A program made the translations under genes and the position numbers. This document shows, in pieces, positions 1 to 10,306 of a stretch of 64,000 nucleotides of DNA. The notes beneath the pieces are model-generated. The model did no database searches and was not told the origin of the DNA. It was given only the letters and a program-made list of their open reading frames with translations. Numbering within the stretch: the stretch's first letter is position 1; each line of letters opens with the position of its first letter. The DNA comes from Puccinellia tenuiflora (Eukaryota; Streptophyta; Magnoliopsida; Poales; Poaceae), in NCBI GenBank assembly GCA_012064385.1, contig QRDG01000951.1, positions 1 to 64,000 on the forward strand, written 5' to 3'.

Positions 1-864
1 GACCCCGCCGCGCCATGCCGCCGAGACCCACCGTCGGCCTTGCGGTAGATGTACACCACTCCAGCAGTTGCCTCCACCATCGAACAACTGCTCCAAAAAC
101 GATGCCCTCAAGAGGGAGAGCGACGCCCAAGATGTCACCATCGTCCGATCCGGGAACCGGGTGTAGGGTTTTCCCCGGAGCAAACCCAGTCTTCAACAAG
201 GCGACGTGATCTGCCACGACGATGCCTTCGATAAGGTAACAACGCCATAAGGCGCCGCCATCGTCCGTCGTGACCGAAGTCGGAGCGCGGTTTTCACCGG
301 TAGTCGAATCTCCGCTTGGACGCCGCAAGCCAGAGCAGAGCTCCGCCTGTAGCACACCAAAGCCATCACCGGAGACCTGGGTGCAGGATTCCGCAATCCG
401 CCGCACCCGTCGCCGCCGCCCGAAGCCGCCTCCTGGCCATCACCCAAAGTGGATTGATGCCGCCGCCTATCATGGAGCCGCTGCCCCAGCGTCCATGGGC
501 TGTAGGTAGCCGCACACCCGTATGCATCCCGTGACCGCCGGAGCTGCGTAGCCTACAAGAGCAGTCGGACCATCCCATGGCCAGAACGGATCTCAAGCAA
601 CCGCGCCGCCGCCAGCGTGCCACGATCACGCCCGGTCGCCGCTGTCCCGCCGCCCCACCTTTCTAGATCGGAGAAGGCACAGTCGCCCCGCTCAGATCGG
701 TGCCGAGTAGATCTCGCCGTCGCCATGCTTCCTGGGCTTTGCCCACTCGACACTACCGGCGGCGGCGAGAGAAGGAGAAGGCGAGCGGTGGCCTAGAAGG
801 GGATGGACGGAGGACGCCCCGGTGCGGCCCGGCGCGGCCGCACGGGGACGGTGGTGGTGGTGCA
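1..864. other. GC-rich unassigned stretch
   Basis: Many short overlapping frames are open here simply because the base composition is GC-rich, and I recognise no protein family in any of them. The style (proline- and arginine-rich frames, repeated CGCC and CCGCCG) resembles non-coding leader regions of grass retroelements, but I cannot name one. The stretch ends at a run of 16 G at 865-880. Beyond that run the sequence is LINE reverse transcriptase on the opposite strand. Confidence 0.3.
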
Positions 865-880
865 GGGGGGGGGGGGGGGG
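865..880. repeat. Homopolymer G16 tract
   Basis: A run of 16 G sits exactly where homology to the LINE on the minus strand stops and the GC-rich left block begins. It could be a junction formed during rearrangement, or a length-unstable tract whose exact count is unreliable in the assembly. Confidence 0.8.
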
Positions 881-884
881 CTAA

Positions 885-2406
885 GAAGCCCTCTATCCGT
901 TGCGAGGTCAAGGATGTGCTGAAGTGGGTCAATAGCAAGGACAAATAGCAACAGTGGAGGTCTTAGACCACAACCATGCCGAATAGGGTCACCTGGGATC
1001 CCGTTAAAAATAACTCGATAAGAGGAAGCGCGCAAGAGGGTCTAAATCCAATCACAAAATCTAGCGGGGGATCCTCTCTTCCACAACAAGTGCAAAAAGT
1101 TGTCCCATATAACACAATCAAAAGCCTTACGGATGTCGAGCTTAAAGAGCAAGGTCTTGGTTTTGCTGGGGGGGTGCAAGCATTGCACAAATTCCGAACA
1201 AATATGAAGTTACCATGGATGCTGCGTTTCTTGATGAAGGCACTTTGAGCAGGAGACACGAAGGAGTTCATGTGCGGCGCAAGTCGGATAGCGAGGGCTT
1301 TGATAATTATTTTAGCAATGGCGTGGATAAGACTAATCAGCCGATAATCTCCAATATCCTCCGCCCTATCCTTCTTAGGAAGCGACATAATGTTGGCCAT
1401 ATTGAGCCAATGCAAGTGATCAGTACGGAGGTTGCCGAACTGATGGATCACACTTATAATGTCACCCTTAATGATTTCCTAACATTTCTTGAAGAAAATC
1501 CCGGTGAATCCATCAGGTCCGGGCACCTTGTTGATAGGCATCAAAGAGATGGCAATATGGATTTCGGTCTCAGTAAATGGGGCGTCCAAACAGCAAAATC
1601 GCACCGAGGGAACTACAACCCCTGACGTTGGAAGTCGTATGCCCTAGGCATGGGCCGAGAAAGGATGGTCACAAAGTTGTTTTGAACGACACTTGATTTT
1701 TTCTCGTGATTGGTGATCCAACCAGTGTCCATTTTTAGCCGCAGAATGTGATTTTTCGTTCTCCTAGCAATAATCCTTCGATTGAAAGTTTTGGTGTTTG
1801 TATCACCCGCCTTCAAATTATCGATTCTCGCCCTATGGTTTTTCTTTGCATGGTCGAGCACAACAAGACTAACAACCCTCCTCTTGAGCCTTTTTTTTTT
1901 GCATGGAGGTCTCTCTCGGCCCTAGAAAGGGTGCACAGGTCTTGTGCTTCATCGAGCCGAAGAATGACTAACAAAGCCATACGAAGGTGAAGCTTCGGCA
2001 TGGAAAAGAAGGTGGCACTCCATATTAAGGCTAGACGCAGTGAGACGAAGCTTGTGGAACAGATATTGGTGCGGTTCCAAGTGCGATGACGGGGTATGCC
2101 AAGCAATGGTGACCATGTCCAAGAACCTTGGCAAACAGGCCCAGATATTTTCAAACTTGAAGGAGCAAGTGTGGCGAGGACCGGAAGGATCAGCTCGTAG
2201 CAACGGGCAATGGTCCGAGAACGACGAGGAAAGATCATGAAGGACGTGAGACTGAAAGAGCAAGTCACACTCCTCCCATCGAGCTTGCAAAGGGTTGGGT
2301 TCTCCCTCTCATTTGACCATGTGCGACCTCCCGTTCTGGAAATGAATCTCCTTAGCCCGCAAACGTCGAGGGTTGCACAAAAACGGTTAATCCTACGTTG
2401 ATTCAC
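885..2406 (-). mobile_element. Degenerate LINE (L1-type) with endonuclease and reverse transcriptase pieces
   Basis: On the minus strand, reading from 2406 down to about 885, pieces of a plant L1-type LINE ORF2 appear in correct order but in shifting frames. First comes the end of the endonuclease (TWSNERENPTLCKLDG, then SDHCPLL, the SDHxP-type motif). A linker follows, then reverse transcriptase (LPKKDRAEDIGDYRLISLI, SPAQSAFIKKRSIHGNF, and NGIPGDPIRHGCGLR followed by LLFVLAIDPLQHILD). The RT catalytic YxDD block, the zinc-knuckle end and the poly-A tail are missing. Homology stops at the G16 tract. Several frameshifts and stops make it non-functional. In an intact LINE this protein nicks target DNA and reverse-transcribes its own RNA. 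Confidence 0.8.
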
Positions 2407-2455
2407 ATTTTTGTTGTTTTTGTCCCGGGCACCGATATATGTTCTTCATTTAGCG

Positions 2456-2696
2456 ACACTAGCATAGTATACTGGCGCGCTTAGCAAGATGTTGTTACTT
2501 CTTGAGACAAGAGAATGGTTCTTCGAATGTTAGGCCATGCTCCCGACTTCATATATAACAGAGCTGATAGTCTCTGATTGTAACCCTATCATTGAGTAAT
2601 AAGACTCTCGTTTAATCGCCAAAAAAATAAAATAAATACTGCCGTGCATTCTCTTGTCTCAAAGGGTAATCTTGGTATGCCAGTACTATGTGCTAG
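2456..2696. repeat. Imperfect inverted-repeat (MITE-like) element with a LINE-tail-like core
   Basis: Two arms of about 50-60 bp are reverse complements with gaps. The left arm reads CTAGCATAGTATACTGGC and onward to TTGAGACAAGAGAATG at 2502-2517. The right arm runs from CATTCTCTTGTCTCAA at 2647 to GCCAGTACTATGTGCTAG ending near 2696. The roughly 130 bp between them end in AGTAATAAGACTCTCG and an A-rich run, which resembles the 3' tail of a grass LINE. No target duplication was found. Confidence 0.55.
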
Positions 2697-3714
2697 CGTT
2701 CTGCTCTAGGCTCTATCTGCATACCACAACCCTGAGTGGTACCATGCCACACTATATCATGCATGGTAATGCAAAATAGTGTATTACTCGGCCAAATTAA
2801 TGGACCACCCCAGCACCACCACCTAATCTTGTGGCTACCATCGAATCACCACACTCAATTATTTCTCTTTGGATAGCGCATGGACGTACAAAGCCGCAAC
2901 GCGAGGAGAATCGATCGACACCGGCGTTCCGGCCGGTTAATCCACTTGGAAAAGCGCCACCTCCACTTAGAAGCTACTCTTCTGCATGCTACACTTTCTT
3001 CTCCGAGCCCTCTGCTAGTGGTGGCATTATCACGATCGAGATGTAATATAATCATACACATGCAGCAGCTTAATTACTCCATCGATCTCGCAGCAGCAAT
3101 CTATGACCACAATGGAAAGGAGGGATCGATCGACCAATCCCATGGCGAGATTCATCTCGGGCTGGACCATTATATTCTCCTCAGCATCGACCAAATTAAA
3201 CCACAATATATGCTCAGTAACTAGAAGAAGGAGGAGATCTGGACCGATCCAATGCATACCATGACAGCGATACATTCCATTGCGCCATGGAGCTAGCGTG
3301 GAAGAAGAGCGACATCAACATCAACCAGAGCGGCAGCAGCATCAGCTAGCATGCGTCTTGTTCCATGACCTGCATCCATCACGCACGCATGCATGCATGG
3401 CTTACAAAGTAAGGAGGAGAATAAGTTAGTCTGCTTGATGCATGCTTTGCCGCGACTTCTCGAAATAGAACTCCACTTCCCTTTGCCCTTCTCGTGCACC
3501 GCCGGCCGGTGCGCGCACGCGCTACAGCGGTCGGTCGCCGCCATTACAAAAGTAGGCGGGGGTGGCCAGGAGCTAGCGGGCACATAACAGGCCTGTGATG
3601 AGGCTTCCACTACCGTCCTCCCACCATGCACCTCCCTCCTCCTCCGGCACCCGCCCGTGCACCCAGCACCACCACACCACACCACACGACCACGCTTGCT
3701 TAAGAAATCCTTGG
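2697..3714 (+). other. Upstream region of the polygalacturonase gene, no gene seen
   Basis: No convincing coding region. It contains AT-rich DNA, then a tandem CATGCATG (RY-type) block at about 3386-3399 and CA-rich sequence just before the TATA box. RY elements can bind B3-domain regulators of seed genes, but the role here is only a guess. Confidence 0.35.
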
Positions 3715-3722
3715 CTATAAAT
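3715..3722 (+). promoter_or_regulatory. Probable TATA box of the polygalacturonase gene
   Basis: CTATAAAT lies about 160 bp upstream of the chosen ATG (3879), in a CA/CT-rich context typical of grass promoters. Transcription would start about 30 bp downstream, leaving a 5' leader of roughly 130 bp. Confidence 0.6.
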
Positions 3723-3878
3723 CCGCGCACTCCTGCTCTCCAACCCAACTACCACTCCAGTATAGCATCCGAGCTAGCTAGTGGCCTCGCTTCCGCCATT
3801 GGAGGCTCTCATCCAAGAGTAATTCATCATTTAGGTCAGGTTGACAAGCAGTTCATTAGCCTGCAACAGCTTGCTATA

Positions 3879-5590
3879 ATGGAGGTCGTCACCGCTAGGA
3901 CCGCCATTGCTCTCCTTCTCGCTGTCGTGGTCGCCACGAGCTTCCTCTGCGACGGCGTCCATAGCCGCCACCACCACCACCACACGAAGCGGACACCGGG
4001 GCCGAGACGGGCACCTTCACCAAGGCCACCTGCCCCGCCGGGCGCCGGTCCAATGCCCGTCGCGCCCGCGCCCGCACCGGCTGACGACGACGACGACAAC
4101 GTCTACGACCTCATGAAGGACTTCGGCGCGTCCGGGGATGGCGTCACCGATGACACCGACGCGGTGAAGACCGCGTGGGACACGGCGTGCCAGGCGGGAG
4201 GGGACGGCGTCGTCGTTGCGGCCGCCGGGCACGAGTTCCTGGTGCACAGCACCATCTTCACCGGGCCGTGCAACGGCAGCGTCACGCTGCAGGTAATTGC
4301 TCTACTAAACACCACAGGAAATTCGTTCGTTCCGATTGTGCGGGCGGGCGCATTGTTAATTCGGAAGAGCGATTTTCGATCAAATAATATGTACTGTCTG
4401 CAGATCGACGGCACGATCGTCGCACCGAGCGACCCCACGACGTGGCCGGCGAACAGCAAGCGCAACTGGCTCGTCTTCTACAAGGCCGACGGCGTGTCGC
4501 TGACCGGCGCCGGGCTCATCGACGGCAAGGGACAGAAGTGGTGGGATCTCCCCTGCAAGCCTCACAAGGTAAGAAGATACGAGCTCAGTGCAGCAGAGTC
4601 GCAGCATCCATTTGAGATTCTAACTTGCTCTGTTTATCCTTTTTTTTCTCCTTTTTTTGCCAGGGAGGAAACACCCACGGACCTTGTGACAGCCCAGTGG
4701 TGAGTGGCCTAACCCAACGACGTATTTTAACCGTATTAACCGCCACAGAGTACCTGTCCTGTAGTGGTAGTCGTAGTACAATATAACTGACGTTGATGGA
4801 TCTCCAGGCGCTGAGGTTCTTCGAGAGCAACAACGTGACGGTGCAAGGACTGAAGGTGCAGAACAGCCCGGAGTTCCACTTCCGGTTCGACAGCTGCCGC
4901 GGCGTGCACGTGGACGGCCTGTCCATCACCTCCCCCGCGCTGAGCCCCAACACCGACGGCATCCACGTCGAGAACACCCAGGACGTCCTCATCGCCAACA
5001 CCGTCGTCTCCAACGGCGACGACTGCGTCTCCATCGGCGCCGGCACCCTCAACGTCCACATCGAGAACGTCACCTGCGGCCCCGGCCACGGCATCAGCAT
5101 CGGGAGCCTGGGGAAGCAGGGCTCGCGGGCGTGCGTGTCCAACATCACGGTGCGGAACGCGGTGATCCGGCACTCGGACAACGGCGTGAGGATCAAGACC
5201 TGGCAGGGCGGCTCCGGGTCGGTGTCGGCGGTGAGGTTCGAGAACGTGCGCATGGACGCCGTGCGCAACCCCATCATCATCGACCAGTACTACTGCCTCA
5301 CCAAGAGCTGCGAGAACGCCACCACGGCGGTCTTCGTCTCCGACATCACCTACGCGGGCATCCGGGGCACCTACGACGTGCGCGGCCCGCCCATCCACTT
5401 CGGCTGCAGCGACGCCGTGCCGTGCACCAACATCACCCTCTCCGGCGTCGAGCTGCTGCCGGCTTCCGGCGACACCATCGACAACCCCTTCTGCTGGAAC
5501 GTCTACGGTAACGCCACCACGCCCACGGTGCCGCCGGTGGCGTGCCTCATGGGGGCGTGCCTAGGAACGTGGATGACAGCAGCAGTTTGA
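3879..5590 (+). CDS. Polygalacturonase, glycoside hydrolase family 28, four exons, intact
   Basis: Predicted to hydrolyse alpha-1,4-galacturonosyl bonds of pectin in the cell wall. Exons: 3879-4292, 4404-4568, 4664-4699 and 4808-5590. All introns are GT-AG and phase 0; the product is 465 residues. Residues 1-29 form a signal peptide with hydrophobic core AIALLLAVVVAT. A His/Pro-rich linker follows (RHHHHHTKR, then PAPAPADDDDD), then the parallel beta-helix domain from about residue 73. The four GH28 motifs are present: SPNTDG (catalytic D255), GDDC (D276, D277), GHG (H299) and RIK (R333, K335). The His/Pro linker and the motif context resemble the Arabidopsis At1g48100 (PGX3-type) group, which acts in cell expansion. 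No damage is seen. The start was chosen because it is the in-frame ATG directly before the signal peptide; the frame is open further upstream, but that part is leader and TATA. Endo or exo action cannot be told from sequence alone. Confidence 0.93.
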
Positions 5591-6208
5591 AGTGTTACTG
5601 ATGATCGACATCCGGCCGCGCGCCACAAAGTCCCCCAATTAGAGATAAGATAAGAATCAATACAGCAGAAAGTATAGCATTCTATTAGTGCAGAACAAAG
5701 TAGCTTAATCAAAGCATTGCCTTATAAAGGTTAAATTACTATGTATATATAGAATCACTGAGATGATTTATGAAAATCACTGGAATATACACGTAGATTA
5801 TTGTGCTGCCATACACATTTAGCAGTTGTCCCCTGCAACTCTGGTGTGTTTTCAGGGTCAGTTCATATTATTGAACAGTATTGTGCCACTGATGCTGCCA
5901 AATAATGGTGAAAAACAAGTTTCTGCTAGAGGAATATATTTGAGGAATCTAAATCAGAAGATTTTTTTTCTATGGAAGCCCTTTGGATAATAAGACGAGG
6001 CTACAAAATTCCTACGTAATCCATCATCATGCCCCGACTAGTTCATAGGAATCGCAACTTGAGCTCGAACCTCAATTTAATTTTCCTTAAGAAGTTCAAT
6101 GCACTCTCGCCCGATCTCTCTCTAATCTCTATTATCTTTCATCAATCCTCCAAAATTCGTGGGTTTACCATCAAGCATGAGATCCGCATGGGAATCTTCT
6201 TCTCCATA
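5591..6208. repeat. Tandem duplication downstream of the polygalacturonase, copy 1
   Basis: Copy 1 begins directly after the TGA stop (AGTGTTACTGATGATCGACA) and runs to CTTCTTCTCCATA at 6208, where copy 2 starts immediately with AGTGTTACTGCTGATCGACA. Both copies share TTAGAGATAAGATAA, GTGTTTTCAGGGTCAGTT and CATCAAGCATGAGATCCGCA in the same order. It holds the 3' untranslated region of the gene. No other gene is seen in it. Confidence 0.85.
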
Positions 6209-6980
6209 AGTGTTACTGCTGATCGACATCCGGCCCGCCGCCACAATTCCCTTAATTAGAGATAAGATAACAATCAATACAGCAGAAAGCATAGTGTTCT
6301 ATTAGCGCAGAAAAAGTAGCTTAATCGTCTCTTAAAGGATAAATTACTATGTATATATAGAAGGATGTAAATTTATAATTGCACGAGATGATTTGTGAGT
6401 GAATCACTGAGATGATTTGTGTGAGAATCACTGGAATACGCACGTAGATCGAGTATTATGCTGCCATACATCTAGCAGTGGTGGCCTGCAAGGCTGGCGT
6501 GTTTTCAGGGTCAGTTTAGGACATGGTGTATTGACTCATAGGTCTAGATGCAACTGTTATGAAAAATATATTTTAAATATATTTTGAAATATCAAAAAAA
6601 TTGGCATAAAAAATCTCGGGTGTACATCAAGACATTATATGTTTGTACGCAAAGTTTCACAAAAAAAAGAAGATTTTTTGTGGCTTGTATAAAAAAGACA
6701 AAATAATATCTCATGAAAACTCATTTACGAGGAAATTGTGTTTTTTACACATGCTACAAAAATATCTTTTTCCTGAAAACTTTGTGTGCGAACATAAAAT
6801 ATACGGATGTACACCCGAATGTTTTAATTAGCTTTTTTTGACATTTTAAAATACAGTTTTTAATAGTGGGAAGTTCAATGCACACCCGCCTTATCTCTCT
6901 TTATTATTCTTCAGCAATTCTCCAAAATTCGTGTGTTTGCCATCAAGCATGAGATCCGCATGGGAACCTGCTTCTCCATA
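6209..6980. repeat. Tandem duplication downstream of the polygalacturonase, copy 2
   Basis: This is the second direct copy of the block at 5591-6208. It is 772 bp long against 618 bp because an AT-rich segment of about 340 bp (6525-6865, containing a foldback element) replaces about 210 bp of copy 1. Outside that segment the two copies align by eye throughout, with many substitutions, so the duplication is not recent. Confidence 0.85.
6566..6860. mobile_element. Foldback MITE-like insertion inside duplication copy 2
   Basis: Inverted arms are visible: CTCGGGTGTACATCAAG near 6625 on the left, and CGGATGTACACCCGA near 6803-6817 on the right. GTTTGTACGCAAAGTTT is likewise matched by AAACTTTGTGTGCGAAC. 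Arms are about 95 bp and internal sequence is AT-rich without coding potential. The same general design recurs at 17736-18119. Exact ends and target duplication are not resolved. Confidence 0.6.
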
Positions 6981-8933
6981 GGCGATGGAGAGGGTACCAT
7001 ATTTCGGATCTATCCGTGGTTCCGTAGGAGCCTACTTCGATATGAGGTTTTAGACCTCTTCATGATATGTTCTGATCCGATGGTTTTGGTTGCCTCGGTG
7101 GCCAAAATGGGACTTCGAACATATTGTTCTGACCATTGTTTGGACCGGACGAGAACTTAGCTTGGAACGAGCTTCGGGTGGTGACCCTCGCGGAGTCGCT
7201 ATCAGGGCTATCTGGGGCACTGGAAAGGGTATCGTGGTACCTGTCCCCTTTTGTGATTTCTCTCTTAGGTCTTCTTATCGTGGTCCTGACATGGAGAGAG
7301 AGATCAATCTGATCCTGAAAACCTTGACCATGATGGTGCCGGCACTCTGTCTCACAAAAACTTTTGTCCTCATAGAATATGGGTTTGTTCTTACATATGG
7401 AGGGGTGCGTCGAAAGGAGGAGGTGAGGCGAGCCACGACGGGCCGTGGAGCCACCTCAGCTTGGCCAAGTAAGTAGGCGTGCCAATTGGCCCTCTTGGCG
7501 CCTCAGTGGCCTTTTATCTATGTTCTTCTACATGTTTGACTCCTTTTAAATGAAAAGCTTCCTTCTAATTTTTATTTATTTTATTACCCTCCTTTGCGCA
7601 ACACTAAAAATATAGAAATTATTTTTGCTAAAACCGACGACATTTTAGACTGTTTTATTCCAAGTTCCATGAGCTTCCCGCCAAAACCCCAAGGAAAGTT
7701 ATAAAAAAACTAGATATGTTTGGACATATCATGGTGCCATCAGATAAGGCTTCAGCTGATGGAATCAGCTGAGTGGTGGCATGATTATCCTCGCGGACTT
7801 CCTCATGAGGTCGTTGGGAGTCATTGGATGAGGATGTCCTTGCTTCCTGGCTAATCGAAGAAGTCGGTGTAATATCTGATCGGTTGATGAGAGTCCCTAC
7901 CTAGCATGCCAACTGTTGAAAAATAGTTTTTGTACTTCGAAAATCGTAGTTTAAAGGGATTTTTGCGTTAAATCTCAGGGCTTTATTCAGACTGAATTCC
8001 TACGTTATCAGCACAAATGCTGCTAACGAGGAAACTAGGAGGAGAGTCCATCCAACAGCTCGTCACCTCCTGTGTACATGCGAATTTAGCACACAGTTTG
8101 AAGGGATTGGGAGTTTATTTTTTGGTTAGAATCTAGGGCCTCGGCCAATAGGTAATGTTTAGACATGTAGTTTATCCAGGTCCTGGCCTCTCGAAATGAG
8201 AGAAACCTTATACTTTCCTTCAGACTTTATAATATGGAGATCTCAAGTACATGGTGTACAATGGAGGATATTGTCGAGTTATACAGGAAACTCGAAGAGA
8301 TGATCAATCTAGGGTTTATGGCTATATGGTCGATTGTGATGATGGTCGATGGATAGTGTCAACCCTGCAGCACATTGCCATGCACAAAGCACACCATCAG
8401 AAATTTAGAACGCAAATTGAGGCAAGGCAACGCTGTAGATCTCAGACATTGTAAAGGTACAATAATAGATAAATGACATATCAAAAGGTCCCATTAATAA
8501 AGGTATCACTGAATGTGCGGTAGGAAACATAAAACAAAAGGCAAGGAAACACTTTCACGGCCCTGCATTGCATGCCTAATAACTATCTGTCCTGATAAAG
8601 CCAGCCACAGAACAGAGTAACAGAATGGTGTGTGACGACCTAAAAAGTGCGCATCAAAAGTAAACTAACTACATTTAAAAGCTAGCTTGTTTTTACGGCC
8701 ATTGAATGTTCTGGTGAAAGATTAAGTTTATGTTTAGTAAGTTTCGACGGTCGTGGAGATGGGCGTAAAACACGCACCTAACCACCTAAGAACTACCTGT
8801 CAGTTAACAAGTTTGTTTGCAGCAAAAGGTCGTAAAGTGAATGTTAGTGTTCTTGTGGGCGCATCACCTATGTGCAAAAGGAGATCGAGGGAGCTGGAGG
8901 CAAGATTCTAGGATAGTCGTCTCAATCGAGTCT
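6981..8933. other. Intergenic region, nothing recognised
   Basis: About 1.95 kb. The longest frame is 128 codons at 7090-7476 (+) and has no family features that I know. The rest is AT-rich DNA with no clear terminal repeats. It borders the complete CACTA element. Confidence 0.3.
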
Positions 8934-8956
8934 TTACACTATGTCACGTAAACAGA

Positions 8957-9330
8957 GGCACTTTTTTAGAGGCACTATTGAAATATGCCACTAATGTTTA
9001 TCTTTGGAGGCACTTTTATAAATATTGCCTCAAAAAATTTATTTAGAGGCACTAATCAAAACTACCTCAAATGATTGTTATTTGAGGCACTTTTAGATGC
9101 CCCAAATAGTATTAGTTAAGGCATTTTTGATTAGTGCCTCCATTAACCATTATTTAGAGGCACTAATACAAACTGCCTCAAATGGTGACTATTTGAGACA
9201 CTTTTAGATGCCTCAAATAGTCTTCACTTGAGGCACTTTAAATGTGTACCTTAAAAAACCATCATTTGAGGCACTTCTTATCAGTGCCTCAAATGATGTA
9301 CTTTTTATGGCACTTTTGAATTGCCTCAAA
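8957..9330. repeat. Left subterminal repeat array of the CACTA element
   Basis: The core TTTGAGGCACTT and its complement AAGTGCCTCAAA alternate about every 20-40 bp, with spacers differing in length and base changes. Many adjacent pairs can form hairpins. Confidence 0.85.
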
Positions 9331-10306
9331 TAGTCTTTATTTCCGCTACTTCTCTCTCCCGATTAACTCTTTTCCATTCCCCTACTTCTTCCACAATTCG
9401 GCCACTCCCGGCCTCATCTGCCGTTTTTATATAAAATTTGAACTAGTTTTCTATATGTATTTTCTACTTTTTGTTTTGCTATCTTACGGGTCACACTTTT
9501 CTCAATAGGTGCAACTAGCAACTAATCTATCGATACGATTTTTAAAGAAATATGCAACCCAACTGGTTTTTTATTACAACTGCACATTCGCTCAATAAAT
9601 GTGCAATTTGAAACCAATTTTGATATGATTTGCACTCTTCAAAATAAATATGCACCTCCAATTAGGTCTGTAATTAGGTACCAACTTTTCATACGAGCTA
9701 TCCATTACACAAACTGATTTTTTTTTCAAATATGCACTCTTCAAACTGATTTTTTTTTAAGATTCATCTTCATGTTTTATTTTTCGTTATTATGTTAGAA
9801 AGTTGAGGAAAAGTTATGATATAGATAAAATAATTATTCATGAAGTTTTATTAAAATATTTTAAAGGAAAAAAGGTTTGTGCGGTTTAAGAAAATGTACG
9901 CGGGGTTGAAAAAATTGTTCAAAGTTCACGTGGACTGTAATAATTGTTCACGAGACTTTGTTTTTACTTATTTCAGAATTAAAAAAAGATCAGATGATTT
10001 CAAAAAACTAAAAGACTTGACAGGATCTCAATCGGAATAGCATACACAACACACACAGCTGCACGCGTACGTCTCTCTCGTCCCCATTTATTGTCTCTCC
10101 CTCTGCTCCACGTACGGAACGCCGCCGCCGCCGCCGTGATTCCGGCCAGCTCCGGCTTCCTCCCGCGCTGCTGCTCGCCGGCATAGAAACACGTAGGTCT
10201 CCTCAGATTCCCTGCTGCCTCGATGCCGTTCCCCCTCCGCGCGCATCGTCGCGGCTAACCCTAAAGGCTTCGGTCGTCGACTCGCCAGGGCGCCTCCCGT
10301 GCGGCC

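Noticed and set aside
4585..5398. Long minus-strand frames opposite the polygalacturonase last exon
   Set aside because: Shadows of a GC-rich exon; the + strand reading has splice sites and all catalytic motifs.
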